A DNA stretch of 64,000 nucleotides from Maridesulfovibrio salexigens DSM 2638 (lineage in GTDB: Bacteria > Desulfobacterota > Desulfovibrionia > Desulfovibrionales > Desulfovibrionaceae), in the NCBI RefSeq assembly GCF_000023445.1, contig NC_012881.1, positions 3,153,501 through 3,217,500 on the forward strand, in the 5' to 3' direction. Positions 48,668-58,892 of the stretch are shown in pieces (positions within the stretch are counted from its first letter, which is position 1; each line of letters begins with the position of its first letter). The notes beneath the pieces were generated by a model. It made no database searches and was not told the origin of the DNA. It saw nothing but the letters and a program-made list of their open reading frames with translations. A program made the translations under genes and the position numbers.

Positions 48668-50959
48668 TTATTCATTTTCATGGTTATCACCGGCAGGTAA
48701 CCTGATTATGAACTTTGATCCCTTACCCTCTTCTGACTCAACAAGGAATTCTCCCTCATGATTGCGGGTAATGATAAAATAGGAAACTGAAAGACCGAGC
48801 CCTGTTCCAAGCCCCACGCGCTTTGTAGTATAAAACGGTTCAAAAACCCTTTTACGGACATCTTCATCCATTCCGGGACCGTTATCCTCTACTTCAACAC
48901 GTACAAACTTTCCGTCCTTGCGAGTTCTCAGAGTCAATGTTGGACGTTCATCCGTAAAATCTTTATCTGCCATAGCCTGAGCAGCATTTTTGAATATGTT
49001 CAAAAAGACCTGCTCAATCTCAGTTTCAGTAATACCTACGGCCGGAAGATTCTGTTCATAGTCCCTACGGATTTCAATGACCTTAAAATCATATTTTTTC
49101 TTAAGATCATAGTCATTCTCGGCAAGACTCAATGCTTTTTCGAGAATTCCCTTCACCTGAACCTGAGTACGGGAAGACTCACTTTTGCGGCTGAATTCAA
49201 GCATATTACGAACAATGGAAGCTGCCCTGCGTCCGGCATCGCTGATACCTCGCAAGTAACCGAGAATACCACGCTTATCCATATACTGGTGGACCTTATT
49301 CAAATCCAGACCCAACTCAGAAGCAACTTCTATATTCTTCTTCAAAGACGGAGATAAACGCCTTTCAGTACCCTGCACCCCTGAAAGCACTGCGCCCAGC
49401 GGATTATTGATTTCATGTGCCATCCCAGCGGCAAGACCACCGACAGACATCATCTTTTCAGTCTGAATCATCATATCCTCAAGGCGAGACTTCATGGTCA
49501 CATCATCAATAAGAACAACTGCGCCTCGTCCATCTTCACTTTCGAGCAGAGGATAAATTTTAATATTTTTATACTGAATATGACCATCTGAATTGAACGG
49601 AATCTTATTCTTCTCACGAACTTCAAGCTTTTCAACCGAGTCCATAATCAAATCACGTTCATCTTTAAGCTGGGGGAAAACGTCCATTAACTGAGTGCCA
49701 GCAACCTGTTCGTAGGTCAGTCCGGTATCTTCCTCAGCAGACCTGTTCCACTGATTAATCCTTAGGGATTCATCAACACCGACAAGCATCGTCGGCATGG
49801 AATCAATGGTATTTTTAAGCAGATTACGTAAACGGGCCAATTCGTTTTCAGCAGTCTTTTTCTCGGTAAAGTCAAAAGCGATTCCCAGAAAAGAAGTCAC
49901 CTCTCCTGTCTCATCCCTGACAACCACTGTACTATCTGCAATCCAGTATACCCGTCCTGTGGGATCTACGATCCGGTACTCATGCCGATAATGATCATCA
50001 CCGGCATCAATGAACCCTTGGACCTCTTCTTCTACCTTGGCTTTGTCGGCAGGATGAATAACCTCACCGTACTTCACCTTACCGGACATAAAGTCGTCGG
50101 CCTTAAATCCCAACTGGCTGACATTCTGAGAAACAAGCTCAACAGGCCAGTCATACTCATTTCTCCATTTAAAAAGAACCATAGGGCTTTTTTCAACAAT
50201 CATATTGGATTGCCGTAAAGCTTCTTCCGCTTTCTTACGCTCGGCAATATCCCGGATCAAATTAAGGCGCATTTCATTGAACGCCTCAGCAACACGATCA
50301 ATTTCATCCGGCTTGGTGTTTTTCTTCCGCCGCTTAAGTACCAACTCGCGGCCAAGGGTGCTGATATCCATTTCCTGTGCATATTCAGCCATGGTCTGCA
50401 AATGACGGGTGACCATATAATGGATAATCATGAGGATAAACAGCGCGACTAAAAAGGTCTTAACCGCCTGAGTAAGCAGGACGACAAAGACCCTTAATCG
50501 TAAGCGTTTGAAAACATTATCAAGATCGGCAACAGCACGCAGCTGTCCTACCTCAACACTCTTTCCGTCAATGACATGTACCAGTGGAAAATTTTTCTCA
50601 ATTACATTGCCACCGGCAGGCACTTTACCAATAAATGCCACCGGATCAACAGATCCGAAAGACATCTCAACGACCTCAAGGTATCGCATCCCGGGTAGCT
50701 TTAAAGCCCCTTCAAGCTGGATTTTAACATGGTCTATATTAATATCCCAAAGGCTGGCGGCTATCGTATTGACGTAGCTGTGCTCAATCTGCCCGAATCC
50801 TTTTTGAATCTCGCTGACATCACTACGGTATTCCATATACAGCTGGACGCTGGTGCCAAGAATCGTAAAAAAGGAACTACAAATTAAAATATATACAAGA
50901 AGCTTGTATGGAAGGACCTGTCCCTTTCTTATTTTTAAAAATTTGACCATATTCTCCAC
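48668..50959 (-). CDS. PAS-domain sensor histidine kinase
   Basis: The 763-residue kinase has two membrane helices (about 18-38 and 165-190) around a short periplasmic sensor, a HAMP-like linker, two PAS domains (YDWPVELVSQNVSQLGFKAD region, and DSMPTMLVGVDESLRINQWN), a dimerisation helix with phospho-His in AAGMAHEINNPLGAVLSG, and a catalytic ATPase (VEDNGPGMDEDV, then LGTGLGLSVSYFI). No receiver or partner regulator lies next to it, so it is an orphan sensor. It is transcribed apart from the MCP gene, with a terminator between. Confidence 0.94.
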   Translation of the reverse strand: MENMVKFLKIRKGQVLPYKLLVYILICSSFFTILGTSVQLYMEYRSDVSEIQKGFGQIEHSYVNTIAASLWDINIDHVKIQLEGALKLPGMRYLEVVEMSFGSVDPVAFIGKVPAGGNVIEKNFPLVHVIDGKSVEVGQLRAVADLDNVFKRLRLRVFVVLLTQAVKTFLVALFILMIIHYMVTRHLQTMAEYAQEMDISTLGRELVLKRRKKNTKPDEIDRVAEAFNEMRLNLIRDIAERKKAEEALRQSNMIVEKSPMVLFKWRNEYDWPVELVSQNVSQLGFKADDFMSGKVKYGEVIHPADKAKVEEEVQGFIDAGDDHYRHEYRIVDPTGRVYWIADSTVVVRDETGEVTSFLGIAFDFTEKKTAENELARLRNLLKNTIDSMPTMLVGVDESLRINQWNRSAEEDTGLTYEQVAGTQLMDVFPQLKDERDLIMDSVEKLEVREKNKIPFNSDGHIQYKNIKIYPLLESEDGRGAVVLIDDVTMKSRLEDMMIQTEKMMSVGGLAAGMAHEINNPLGAVLSGVQGTERRLSPSLKKNIEVASELGLDLNKVHQYMDKRGILGYLRGISDAGRRAASIVRNMLEFSRKSESSRTQVQVKGILEKALSLAENDYDLKKKYDFKVIEIRRDYEQNLPAVGITETEIEQVFLNIFKNAAQAMADKDFTDERPTLTLRTRKDGKFVRVEVEDNGPGMDEDVRKRVFEPFYTTKRVGLGTGLGLSVSYFIITRNHEGEFLVESEEGKGSKFIIRLPAGDNHENE

Positions 50960-51121
50960 CGGAATAAATGTCGCTAAGATATAAATGAAAACTGTTTTTC
51001 GATACGAACTCTTCAGCGTATATTGACATAAATCGCTAAAGGATAAAAGATTCTTTTGTAATAAAACAATTAATTAAAACTAAAAAGCAATCTGAACAGC
51101 AACATATTTCAAGGATCAAGC

Positions 51122-52234
51122 ATGGCCATACGGCAACACGCCATAGTAACTGCATTACTTAACAAAAGAACAATCACATTATCAATGCTGACTGTCTCGA
51201 CACTGCTACTGATTGTATCTTTTGTTGGCGCTGCCGTACCTTATCAAAATGACATGAAAACTTCTTCTTTGAGTGACAATGAAAACTTCAGTTTAGATTT
51301 AACCACAGACAAAGACAGTGCCCCCATAGAAACAGAGATCCTGCAACCAAAGCTGGCACCAATTCCAAACAAAGAAGAAGTCAGCCCCCAAAAAGCAAAT
51401 GAAATAAAGCCCTCAAAAGAATTAAAGGAAATCATTGAAAAGGTGAAAAGCGGGAAATTGCCAGCCAAGACCAATAAAACCGACGCCAAAATTGATTATT
51501 CAGTAAGCAAAGAAGATCTCGCTATTATCAAATCGGAAGGCAAAGCGTTTAAGGCTGAAGAAATCCAACCTTCTCCGGCTTTAGAGGCTGTCCTTGAAGC
51601 GTACCGAAGCGGCAATCTCGACTATACCCAACGGGATATTAAGGAAGTTGAAGATGAACTGTTTTACCATCAGCCATACTCAGAAATGAACATGGCATCC
51701 ATCTATGATCTGGTGTTGCTTCAAACCGGCCGCGACGTATTTCTGTCGCTGGATTACCAGCAACTTTCAATTAACGATAAAACATCAGAGCAATTGGAAT
51801 CCAGCCGAATCAAAGACCTGCAGCAAACCATTGCCGCCATCAAGGTCAAAGAGAAAAAAAAGCAGGACAAAGCAACGGACACCCACGAAGAAAAGCAAAA
51901 GAAAGCTCAGGTAAAGATTAAAATCAAACCCAAGGAAACTTTTGCCCGCAGAGTCCTTAACCTTCTTGGAATCAGGCGCAAAGATGAAACTGTTGATTAC
52001 GAAAGTCTCAGCAAGACATACAGGGCTTACAAACGCTGGGACGAGCACGTCAAAAACATCGATGACATGCTACGCCGCAAACGTAAGCGCAAAATTCAAC
52101 TGATTCAGCAACGCATTTACAGACCATCACAAAGGATAGACTGTAGTGCCCCTTCTTTTCGTGGAATATGCCCGGACGGGCAATTGAAAATCGATCCTTA
52201 CAAAAACGGCAATATAAGATTTATTAAACCTTAA
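51122..52234 (+). CDS. Anchored protein of unknown function with internal repeat
   Basis: The 370-residue product, starting after an AAGGA ribosome site, has one N-terminal membrane segment (about 18-40, LSMLTVSTLLLIVSFVGAAV) and a long hydrophilic, Lys/Glu-rich remainder, presumably periplasmic. Two segments repeat: EIKPSKELKEIIEKVKSGKL and EIQPSPALEAVLEAYRSGNL (about 93-112 and about 143-162). A basic middle (about 240-275) and a C-terminal part with two cysteines (DCSAPSFRGICPDGQLKID) follow. I recognise no family. It is convergent with the Lrp-type gene. Confidence 0.65.
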   Translation: MAIRQHAIVTALLNKRTITLSMLTVSTLLLIVSFVGAAVPYQNDMKTSSLSDNENFSLDLTTDKDSAPIETEILQPKLAPIPNKEEVSPQKANEIKPSKELKEIIEKVKSGKLPAKTNKTDAKIDYSVSKEDLAIIKSEGKAFKAEEIQPSPALEAVLEAYRSGNLDYTQRDIKEVEDELFYHQPYSEMNMASIYDLVLLQTGRDVFLSLDYQQLSINDKTSEQLESSRIKDLQQTIAAIKVKEKKKQDKATDTHEEKQKKAQVKIKIKPKETFARRVLNLLGIRRKDETVDYESLSKTYRAYKRWDEHVKNIDDMLRRKRKRKIQLIQQRIYRPSQRIDCSAPSFRGICPDGQLKIDPYKNGNIRFIKP

Positions 52235-52251
52235 TCAAGGAGCAGCCACTG

Positions 52252-52713
52252 CTACTCCTTGTGTTCCGCCCATTTGTTTACGGCTTCAAGAAACATAAAA
52301 GTTTCAGTAGATTTTACGCCGCCGACACTGGATAGATCATCAACAAGAAACTGGCGAAAAGCATTTCGGGAGGAAACAAAAACTTCAACAAGGAGGTCAA
52401 ATCGTCCGGAAACGTTCATTACAGACTGAACCCCTGGGACATTAGCCATTTTTTCCATGATATCAGGATTGGCTCTTTCTTCGAGGTTAATACCGACCAT
52501 GGCGATAAGGCTGTTTTCAAAATAGAGAGGATTTACGGAAGCAGTAATTCTCAAGTAATCATTTTTGATCATACGTTCTGTACGCAAGCGCACTGTTCCG
52601 TCGGAAACTCCAAGCTTACGGGCGATATTTTTATATGACTCGCGCCCATTACGCTGTAATTCTTCAATAATCTTACGGTCTACATCATCAAGTACCAAAG
52701 GACGCTCTTTCAC
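52252..52713 (-). CDS. Lrp/AsnC-family regulator
   Basis: This 153-residue leucine-responsive-type regulator has an N-terminal helix-turn-helix (VDRKIIEELQRNGRESYKNI and KLGVSDGTVRLRTERM) and a C-terminal RAM ligand domain (VGINLEERANPDIMEKMANV and FDLLVEVFVSSRNAF). It is divergent from kbl-tdh across 231 bases, a frequent arrangement where an Lrp protein controls threonine catabolism. Effector amino acid unknown; regulation of kbl is inference from position. Confidence 0.93.
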   Translation of the reverse strand: MKERPLVLDDVDRKIIEELQRNGRESYKNIARKLGVSDGTVRLRTERMIKNDYLRITASVNPLYFENSLIAMVGINLEERANPDIMEKMANVPGVQSVMNVSGRFDLLVEVFVSSRNAFRQFLVDDLSSVGGVKSTETFMFLEAVNKWAEHKE

Positions 52714-52874
52714 GCGAAATCTCCTTTACTTAAAATAAATTCACTTTTTATCATTTAATGAAACATACATAGGAGGAAAATAACAATTCCGTCAATATCT
52801 GATTTCATTAATGCGATTTCATCAAAATAGAGTTTTTATTGCCTTTCGCACAAAATTTATTATTAAAATTTTGC

Positions 52875-52904
52875 TTGACACAATTTAATATGTTGTTTTT
52901 TAAA
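52875..52904 (+). promoter_or_regulatory. Probable sigma-70 promoter for kbl
   Basis: TTGACA at 52875-52880 and TTTAAA at 52899-52904 are 18 bases apart, about 40 bases before the kbl start. The -35 is perfect, the -10 weaker. Confidence 0.6.
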
Positions 52905-52944
52905 TAACGCGTAGCAACACTATTACTGGACGGGAGAAACGTAT

Positions 52945-54135
52945 ATGAAAAATAATTTACTTCAGGCACTTTCAGCCCAGACCGAAGAGCTGAAAGCCAA
53001 TGGCCTTTACAAAGATGAAAGAATCATAACATCCCAGCAACAGGCCCTTATTTCGGTTAAGGGCGGTCAGGAAGTACTCAATTTCTGTGCTAACAACTAT
53101 CTGGGACTGGCTAACAACCCTGATCTAATTGAAACGGGCAAAAAAGCTCTGGATAAATATGGCTTCGGACTCTCTTCAGTACGTTTCATTTGCGGAACGC
53201 AGGATGTCCACAAAGCGCTGGAAAAAAGAATCAGCGAATTTCTCAAAACCGAAGACACAATTCTTTACAGCTCCTGCTTTGACGCCAATGGCGGTCTTTT
53301 CGAAACAATCCTCTCCAAAGAAGATGCGGTTATCAGCGATGCCCTGAACCATGCATCAATCATTGACGGCGTGCGCCTTTGTAAGGCCCAGCGCTTTCGT
53401 TACAAAAACAACGACATGGCTGACCTTGAAGAGCAGCTCAAAGCTGCTGAAGACTGCCGTTACAAACTGATCGTCACCGACGGTGTTTTCTCTATGGACG
53501 GCATTATCGCAGACCTCAAATCCATCTGTGATCTGGCGGACAAGTACGGTGCGCTGGTTATGGTTGACGATTCCCATGCAGTGGGCTTCATCGGAGAAAA
53601 CGGTCGCGGTACCCCTGAGTACTGCGGTGTGCTGGACCGTGTAGATATCATCACCGGAACCCTCGGCAAAGCCCTCGGCGGTGCTTCCGGCGGCTACACT
53701 TCCGGACGCAAGGAAATCATTGAATGGCTGCGTCAAAGATCCCGCCCATATCTCTTTTCCAACACCCTTGCTCCTGTAATTGCCTCCACTTCCATTGCTG
53801 TTCTGGACATGATTGCAGAAAAACCGGAACTCCGTGAAAGACTTAACGAAAACAGCAAAATATTCCGTACCCGCATGGAAGAAGCCGGTTTTGACCTCGT
53901 ACCTGGCAATCACCCGATCATCCCCGTAATGCTCGGCGATGCTGTTCTGGCCCAGAAAGTGGCCGAAGGACTGCTCAAGGAAGGCATTTACGTAATCGGA
54001 TTCAGCTTCCCGGTCGTTCCCCGCGGACAGGCACGCATCAGGACTCAGATGTCCGCCGCGCATACCCCGGAACAGGTTAACAGAGCGGTTGATGCTTTCA
54101 TCAAAGTCGGCCGTGAACTCGACATCATTAAATAA
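52945..54135 (+). CDS. kbl: Glycine C-acetyltransferase (2-amino-3-ketobutyrate CoA ligase)
   Basis: This 396-residue PLP enzyme of the alpha-oxoamine synthase family converts 2-amino-3-ketobutyrate and CoA to glycine and acetyl-CoA. The PLP lysine is in [19 protein letters not shown] (about residue 243); [16 protein letters not shown] and [14 protein letters not shown] are family blocks. It is the first gene of kbl-tdh, 18 bases before tdh, after a GGGAGAAA ribosome site. With Tdh it forms the two-step threonine to glycine route. Confidence 0.97.
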   Translation: MKNNLLQALSAQTEELKANGLYKDERIITSQQQALISVKGGQEVLNFCANNYLGLANNPDLIETGKKALDKYGFGLSSVRFICGTQDVHKALEKRISEFLKTEDTILYSSCFDANGGLFETILSKEDAVISDALNHASIIDGVRLCKAQRFRYKNNDMADLEEQLKAAEDCRYKLIVTDGVFSMDGIIADLKSICDLADKYGALVMVDDSHAVGFIGENGRGTPEYCGVLDRVDIITGTLGKALGGASGGYTSGRKEIIEWLRQRSRPYLFSNTLAPVIASTSIAVLDMIAEKPELRERLNENSKIFRTRMEEAGFDLVPGNHPIIPVMLGDAVLAQKVAEGLLKEGIYVIGFSFPVVPRGQARIRTQMSAAHTPEQVNRAVDAFIKVGRELDIIK

Positions 54136-54153
54136 GGTACAAGGCAAAATATA

Positions 54154-55191
54154 ATGAGCACCATGAAAGCCCTCGTTAAGAGCAAAGCTGAAGAAGGCAT
54201 CTGGATGGAAGAAGTTCCGGTTCCGGAATGCGGTCACAACGATGTTCTGATCAAAGTAAAGAAAACCGCTATCTGCGGAACAGATATCCACATCTACAAC
54301 TGGGACAGCTGGGCACAGCAGACTATTCCCGTCCCAATGGTTGTTGGTCATGAATTTGTCGGTACCATTGAAAAAATGGGCGGCGAAGTTCAGGGACTTG
54401 CTCTTGGTGACCGCGTTTCCGCTGAAGGTCACGTTACCTGCGGACACTGCCGTAACTGTCGCGCAGGCAAGCGCCACCTCTGCCGCAACACCATCGGTGT
54501 AGGTGTAAACCGCCCCGGATGCTTTGCCGAATACGTATGCGTTCCCGCTGTCAACGTATTCAAGCTGAATGACGCCATCACTGATGATGTGGCCTCCATC
54601 TTCGACCCCCTTGGAAACGCTGTCCACACAGCTCTTTCCTTTGACCTCGTTGGTGAAGACGTTCTCATCACCGGAGCTGGCCCCATCGGAATGATGGCCG
54701 TAGCCGTTGCCCGCCACGCAGGTGCAAGACATGTTGTCATCACCGACATCAATGACTACCGCCTTGATCTGGCCGGTAAAATGGGTGCAACCCGTACCGT
54801 CAACGTGACTAAGGAAAAGCTGGAAGATGTCATGAACGAACTGGGCATGACTGAAGGCTTTGACGTAGGTCTTGAAATGTCCGGCAGCCCCGCCGCATTC
54901 GGCGAAATGCTGGATAAGATGAACCATGGCGGCAACATCGCACTGCTGGGAATTCTCCCGGACAACACCGCTATTGACTGGAACCAGGTAGTGTTCAAGG
55001 GTCTGAAACTTAAAGGCATCTACGGACGTGAAATGTTTGAGACATGGTACAAAATGGCTTCCATGCTCCAGTCCAGCCTTGATGTAACCCCCGCAATTAC
55101 CCACCACTTCAAAATCGACGACTTCCAAAAAGGTTTTGACGTGATGCGCAGCGGTCAGTCCGGAAAAGTAATCCTCGACTGGACCAAATAA
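54154..55191 (+). CDS. tdh: L-threonine 3-dehydrogenase
   Basis: The 345-residue zinc MDR enzyme oxidises L-threonine to 2-amino-3-ketobutyrate with NAD+. Catalytic Cys lies in [16 protein letters not shown] (about 36-51); the structural zinc lobe is [15 protein letters not shown] (about 93-107); the Rossmann loop is [19 protein letters not shown]. Length is normal. It is coupled to kbl and followed by a terminator at 55198. Confidence 0.97.
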   Translation: MSTMKALVKSKAEEGIWMEEVPVPECGHNDVLIKVKKTAICGTDIHIYNWDSWAQQTIPVPMVVGHEFVGTIEKMGGEVQGLALGDRVSAEGHVTCGHCRNCRAGKRHLCRNTIGVGVNRPGCFAEYVCVPAVNVFKLNDAITDDVASIFDPLGNAVHTALSFDLVGEDVLITGAGPIGMMAVAVARHAGARHVVITDINDYRLDLAGKMGATRTVNVTKEKLEDVMNELGMTEGFDVGLEMSGSPAAFGEMLDKMNHGGNIALLGILPDNTAIDWNQVVFKGLKLKGIYGREMFETWYKMASMLQSSLDVTPAITHHFKIDDFQKGFDVMRSGQSGKVILDWTK

Positions 55192-55197
55192 ATTATT

Positions 55198-55232
55198 AAG
55201 GGCAGGCGGTATCAACCACCTGCCCTTTTTTC
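55198..55232. terminator. Terminator after kbl-tdh
   Basis: AAGGGCAGG (55198-55206) pairs with CCTGCCCTT (about 55219-55227), followed by T residues. It is convergent with the small Mor-like gene. Confidence 0.85.
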
Positions 55233-55238
55233 CTCCCA

Positions 55239-55508
55239 TCAATTCTTCATTGAGGCGTAGAGCCTGCGCACGTGCCGTTTGCTTATTCCCAATCTTTCAG
55301 CAATATCAGCATTTTCCACACCATAATCTTTAAGTTGAGCTACCTTTGCAGCCAGCCCGGCATGCTTTAAAAAGCGAGTTGAAACGTAAACGCTTTCATG
55401 AGCAAATTCGTTCATAACACTTAAGGCAGCATTTTCCGGACACTTCATTCCTGATTTTACATGGTTCATTTCCCGAACCAGAACATCGTAGAGTACATTC
55501 TCCCTCAT
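55239..55508 (-). CDS. Small Mor-like helix-turn-helix protein
   Basis: The 89-residue protein has a C-terminal helix-turn-helix (GVENADIAERLGISKRHVRR) preceded by ALSVMNEFAHESVYVSTRFL, an arrangement resembling the Mor/C middle-regulator family of phage Mu. It may be a chromosomal DNA-binding protein or a leftover phage regulator. It stands alone between two terminator-flanked units, with no phage structural gene nearby. The HTH is visible; the Mor assignment is moderate. Confidence 0.6.
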   Translation of the reverse strand: MRENVLYDVLVREMNHVKSGMKCPENAALSVMNEFAHESVYVSTRFLKHAGLAAKVAQLKDYGVENADIAERLGISKRHVRRLYASMKN

Positions 55509-55601
55509 TTATCCAACTCCGTATATTTATACTTGATTAGATATAGACTACAGTCTACCGAAGACATCCTCTGCCAGACCTTGTCAGTTTATATAAAATA
55601 A

Positions 55602-55630
55602 GCGGGCCGGACTTATAAAATCCGACCCGC
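55602..55630 (-). terminator. Terminator of the AsmA-like gene
   Basis: GCGGGCCGGA pairs with TCCGACCCGC, one internal mismatch, loop about 9 bases, with an A/T-rich run to its left. It lies 34 bases after the AsmA-like stop. Confidence 0.75.
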
Positions 55631-55663
55631 CACACTATTTAGCTAACTATTAATAAAGAGCAA

Positions 55664-57835
55664 TTAAAACAGTTTTTTAATAGCTCCACCAAGTTCCTGG
55701 ACAGGATTCTTCTCAGTTTCCTCACCGGAACCGGACTTTTTCTTTCCGGTAAAAGTATTGCCTATTCCTTCGAGAACATCACCGACACCCTCGATCACAC
55801 TACCTACAACCTTAAAACCGGACTTGGCTAAAATGGCAGCAAAGCGAGGCAGATCAACCATAACAGTAGGATCAACAACATCACCGGTGATGGTCATGGG
55901 AACGGTCAATCCTACGAGATCCTGCATACCTTTGCCGCCCTGCCCTTCAAGGGTGCCGACAACTTTTGCATCCAATCCGTAGTCAATCTTCATTGTGTTC
56001 AAATCAAGCTTGCCGGCACCGGCAGCACGCAGCAACGGAGATTTAAGCAACAGGTCACGGTTATCCGCAACACCATTTTTAATTTTGGCGGTGGCAGAGA
56101 CCTCACCGAACTCCGTCCGCTTGCTATCGCGCTTACCGAAAGCTCCTCCAGTCAAGACAGAGAAAGCATCGCCTGCGAGATAAAGAAGGTCAAAGCCGGA
56201 CACGTAACCGTCCAGAACTTTAAATCCAAGATCACCATTCAGGTTGGAATAAACGGTCTTCATATCATTACCGCTTGTCTTCAACCCGGTATTAAAACTC
56301 ATATGCCCGGAGAACTTATCTTCACCGGTCATCTGCTGCGACAGATCCGCACCATCCAATCCGGTCAGCCCCGCAGTTACAGACATAAGCGGTGTCTTAC
56401 CGCGAACATCCACTACTGCGGAAGAAGTAAAAGCACCCTTGGCCACATTGAATGAGGCAGGCTTTACAGTCAGCACCCCGTCCTTAGCACGGGCACGAAC
56501 TACGATCTCAGTTACTTTGGCTTTCTTGGCTATAAGCTCTTTTATGTTCAGATCTGCTTTAAGAGTAAGCTTACGAAGCAAGTCCACAGGAATAAGCTCT
56601 TCTTTGGACTCGGCAGATTTATTCTCCGCAGGTTTTTCTTCTTTCTTTTCAACCTTTTTCTCTGTTGCGGGGGGCAGGTAATTATCCACATTGATCTTAT
56701 CAATGCCGAGCTGGGCCACAATGTCTGGCCGTTCCGGGTTGGCAAAGGAGAACAAGCCCTTAATGGTAGTAGCATCAAGATTAACCTGCAAATCCTTGAT
56801 TTCGACTGACTTATTCGTACCTGCGTAGTTAAAATCCATACCCACAGAAGTCAGAGCTTTGCTATCCGCAGTTTCCACTCCCATTCCCATTTTATCCAGC
56901 GTATCCTTCAAGTTGAAGCCGGGAATACTCATATCGCCTGAAAAATTCATAGACTTGGAATTCAAGCCCTTTGCAGCAAGTGAACCTTGAGCCTTCATGC
57001 CGTAAGCATCAAGAACCAATCCGACAACATCGGCACTGCCTTTAATCATATCAAGAACCGCATCACCGGAAACCTTGACCTGACCCTGACCTCCGGGAAC
57101 AGCCTTACCACTGCCATCAACCACAACACTCAACCCTTTCACGCTGAGCTGCTTAAAATCTGCGGAAATGGAGGCTTTACCTGTGGTATTGATATCCGCT
57201 TTGACTTCAGGCTTAGTGGAAGAAAGAAGTACGTGGACATTGAAACTAAAAGGACTGCCCGGAGCAAAGCCTTCAACTATTATATCGCAATCATCGACTG
57301 CCTGCCGGACATCTTCCTTACGGTCGTCCCAGACCACACGGGCGTTCTGGATATTCACCCCACCCGCAGAAAGATTCAGTTCTGTTTTACCGGGAGAAGA
57401 TTTTTTCGGCTCTTCAGGCTTACTCTTTTTGTCTCCGGTCAGATCATCCCAGTTAGTCACTCCAGCCTTGTTGCGCATCAAAAAGAGCTGTAAATCAACA
57501 ACATCAACATTTTTAAGCTCTACCTTGCCGGAAATAAGCGGCAAAAGCTTTAGACTGACATCAGCAGATTTAAGGCTGAACATATTCTTTTCAGAAAAAC
57601 CGGCAGCATTGGAAAGAGATATTCCTCCGGTCTTTACCCCTATCCAAGGAAAAACCGAAAGTTCCAAGTCACCATCAAAAACAAGCTCGCGTCCGGTCTT
57701 ATCGCGCACAGCATCCGCGATGTCCCCTTTATAATCATTAGGATTAATCAAGATTACGGCTAGGACCATAGCCACGGCTACAACCAGCACCAGACCTGCA
57801 ACTGCTGCTACAACAATTTTTACTGCTTTACTCAT
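55664..57835 (-). CDS. AsmA-family membrane-anchored protein
   Basis: The start ATG at 57835 follows GGAGAG by 7 bases and gives 723 residues beginning MSKAVKIVVAAVAGLVLVVA, a signal anchor; a TTG two codons upstream is less likely. The periplasmic body has AsmA features: an N-terminal NPNDYKGDIADAVRDKTGRE and VDVVDLQLFLMRNKAGVTNW, and C-terminal repeats like GAAGKLDLNTMKIDYGLDAK. AsmA relatives form long beta-groove proteins thought to carry lipids from inner to outer membrane. A Lys/Glu/Pro-rich linker lies about residues 400-420. It is a single gene. Confidence 0.92.
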   Translation of the reverse strand: MSKAVKIVVAAVAGLVLVVAVAMVLAVILINPNDYKGDIADAVRDKTGRELVFDGDLELSVFPWIGVKTGGISLSNAAGFSEKNMFSLKSADVSLKLLPLISGKVELKNVDVVDLQLFLMRNKAGVTNWDDLTGDKKSKPEEPKKSSPGKTELNLSAGGVNIQNARVVWDDRKEDVRQAVDDCDIIVEGFAPGSPFSFNVHVLLSSTKPEVKADINTTGKASISADFKQLSVKGLSVVVDGSGKAVPGGQGQVKVSGDAVLDMIKGSADVVGLVLDAYGMKAQGSLAAKGLNSKSMNFSGDMSIPGFNLKDTLDKMGMGVETADSKALTSVGMDFNYAGTNKSVEIKDLQVNLDATTIKGLFSFANPERPDIVAQLGIDKINVDNYLPPATEKKVEKKEEKPAENKSAESKEELIPVDLLRKLTLKADLNIKELIAKKAKVTEIVVRARAKDGVLTVKPASFNVAKGAFTSSAVVDVRGKTPLMSVTAGLTGLDGADLSQQMTGEDKFSGHMSFNTGLKTSGNDMKTVYSNLNGDLGFKVLDGYVSGFDLLYLAGDAFSVLTGGAFGKRDSKRTEFGEVSATAKIKNGVADNRDLLLKSPLLRAAGAGKLDLNTMKIDYGLDAKVVGTLEGQGGKGMQDLVGLTVPMTITGDVVDPTVMVDLPRFAAILAKSGFKVVGSVIEGVGDVLEGIGNTFTGKKKSGSGEETEKNPVQELGGAIKKLF

Positions 57836-58021
57836 TATCAAACTCTCCGTTTAGCGTTGGCTATGGACAGCGTTTATAAAAAACAACTCATTATCATCAA
57901 ATACAAAACAAATTATATCTTCTCATGAGAGAAAATCAAACTATTAAATATAAAAAGCCGCTTATCCAGAGCAGTCCCGCTCCCGAATAAATTACAAGAA
58001 GGATTTGCCAAGCGCGTTAGA

Positions 58022-58828
58022 ATGAGGCAAACAATACCCATGAAAAATAAGAGGTCTTTACTTCTGGCGAGCATAGCCGCCTATATATTATATTTAGTGA
58101 CAATGGTTAAACTTCCGGGGCTTCTGGACCACCTCATCAATTCGGATTGGCCCAGAATGTTCGGACATAAATTCGCTCGAAAAATGAGCGACACTACCTT
58201 GCTCTACTTCTGCCTTGGGCATATGGCCGTATTCGGAGCAATCGTACCGCTTATCATTGCAAAAAAATTCGATCTCAAACCGCACAGAAAGGTTTCCGGG
58301 ACCATTCTCTGGCCGAGTATAGCCGTACTGATCGGTGCTTTTATGTTTTACGCGCACAATCAAGGCTTTCTGCCTAATATGCTAAATCCAAATCCTGACC
58401 CGGCCTATATGACCGAAGCATTTTTTTACATCTTCCCCCTATCGCTGGGGCTCTGTGTATACTCCTGCTTCCTGCTGCCCCGAGCAATAATGCACCTAAC
58501 GGATCAGAACAAGTATTCGCCGATCCTTGAGGCTCTCATCGCCGGGGGAACGATGCTGATTTCATGGAAGGTCTACACACTGAACCCACACATTGTGCCG
58601 GAAAAAGTATTCTGGACCGGAATCGCCATTGCTGCGGCAGGAGCACTATCACGTTCTTTCTACCTTGCATTTATAGCCTGTTTTGCCACTCTCTATGGTG
58701 CATCGATGGTTATCCCTGTTTTCTATAAAATACCGTGGCAACCTATGTTGCCCGGTTTTCTGGCTGCTTTCGTGGCCTTCTGTCTCTACCTGCATTCGCG
58801 GGACACCCGCAAATTTCCACTGCAATAA
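58022..58828 (+). CDS. Polytopic membrane protein of unknown function
   Basis: This 268-residue protein has about seven hydrophobic segments, starting at residue 12 (LLLASIAAYILYLVTMVKLP). The loop after helix 1 contains LLDHLINSDWPRMFGHKFAR. I recognise no catalytic motif or family. A second ATG seven codons in (58040) is an alternative start; neither has a strong ribosome site. A terminator follows at 58837. Confidence 0.65.
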   Translation: MRQTIPMKNKRSLLLASIAAYILYLVTMVKLPGLLDHLINSDWPRMFGHKFARKMSDTTLLYFCLGHMAVFGAIVPLIIAKKFDLKPHRKVSGTILWPSIAVLIGAFMFYAHNQGFLPNMLNPNPDPAYMTEAFFYIFPLSLGLCVYSCFLLPRAIMHLTDQNKYSPILEALIAGGTMLISWKVYTLNPHIVPEKVFWTGIAIAAAGALSRSFYLAFIACFATLYGASMVIPVFYKIPWQPMLPGFLAAFVAFCLYLHSRDTRKFPLQ

Positions 58829-58836
58829 AAAATAAA

Positions 58837-58877
58837 AGGGGAAGAATCGACAAGCTCGATCCTTCCCCTCATTTTTT
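58837..58877. terminator. Bidirectional terminator
   Basis: AGGGGAAG with an ATCGA extension pairs with TCGAT and CTTCCCCT across a 5-base loop, flanked by A and T runs. It is convergent for the membrane protein and the MerR gene. Confidence 0.9.
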
Positions 58878-58892
58878 TATAAACAGCTAAAA

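Noticed and set aside
53356-55242. 628-codon open frame on the minus strand opposite kbl and tdh
   Set aside because: kbl and tdh are clear full-length enzymes on the plus strand with catalytic motifs; the antisense frame has no recognisable domain and arises from codon bias.
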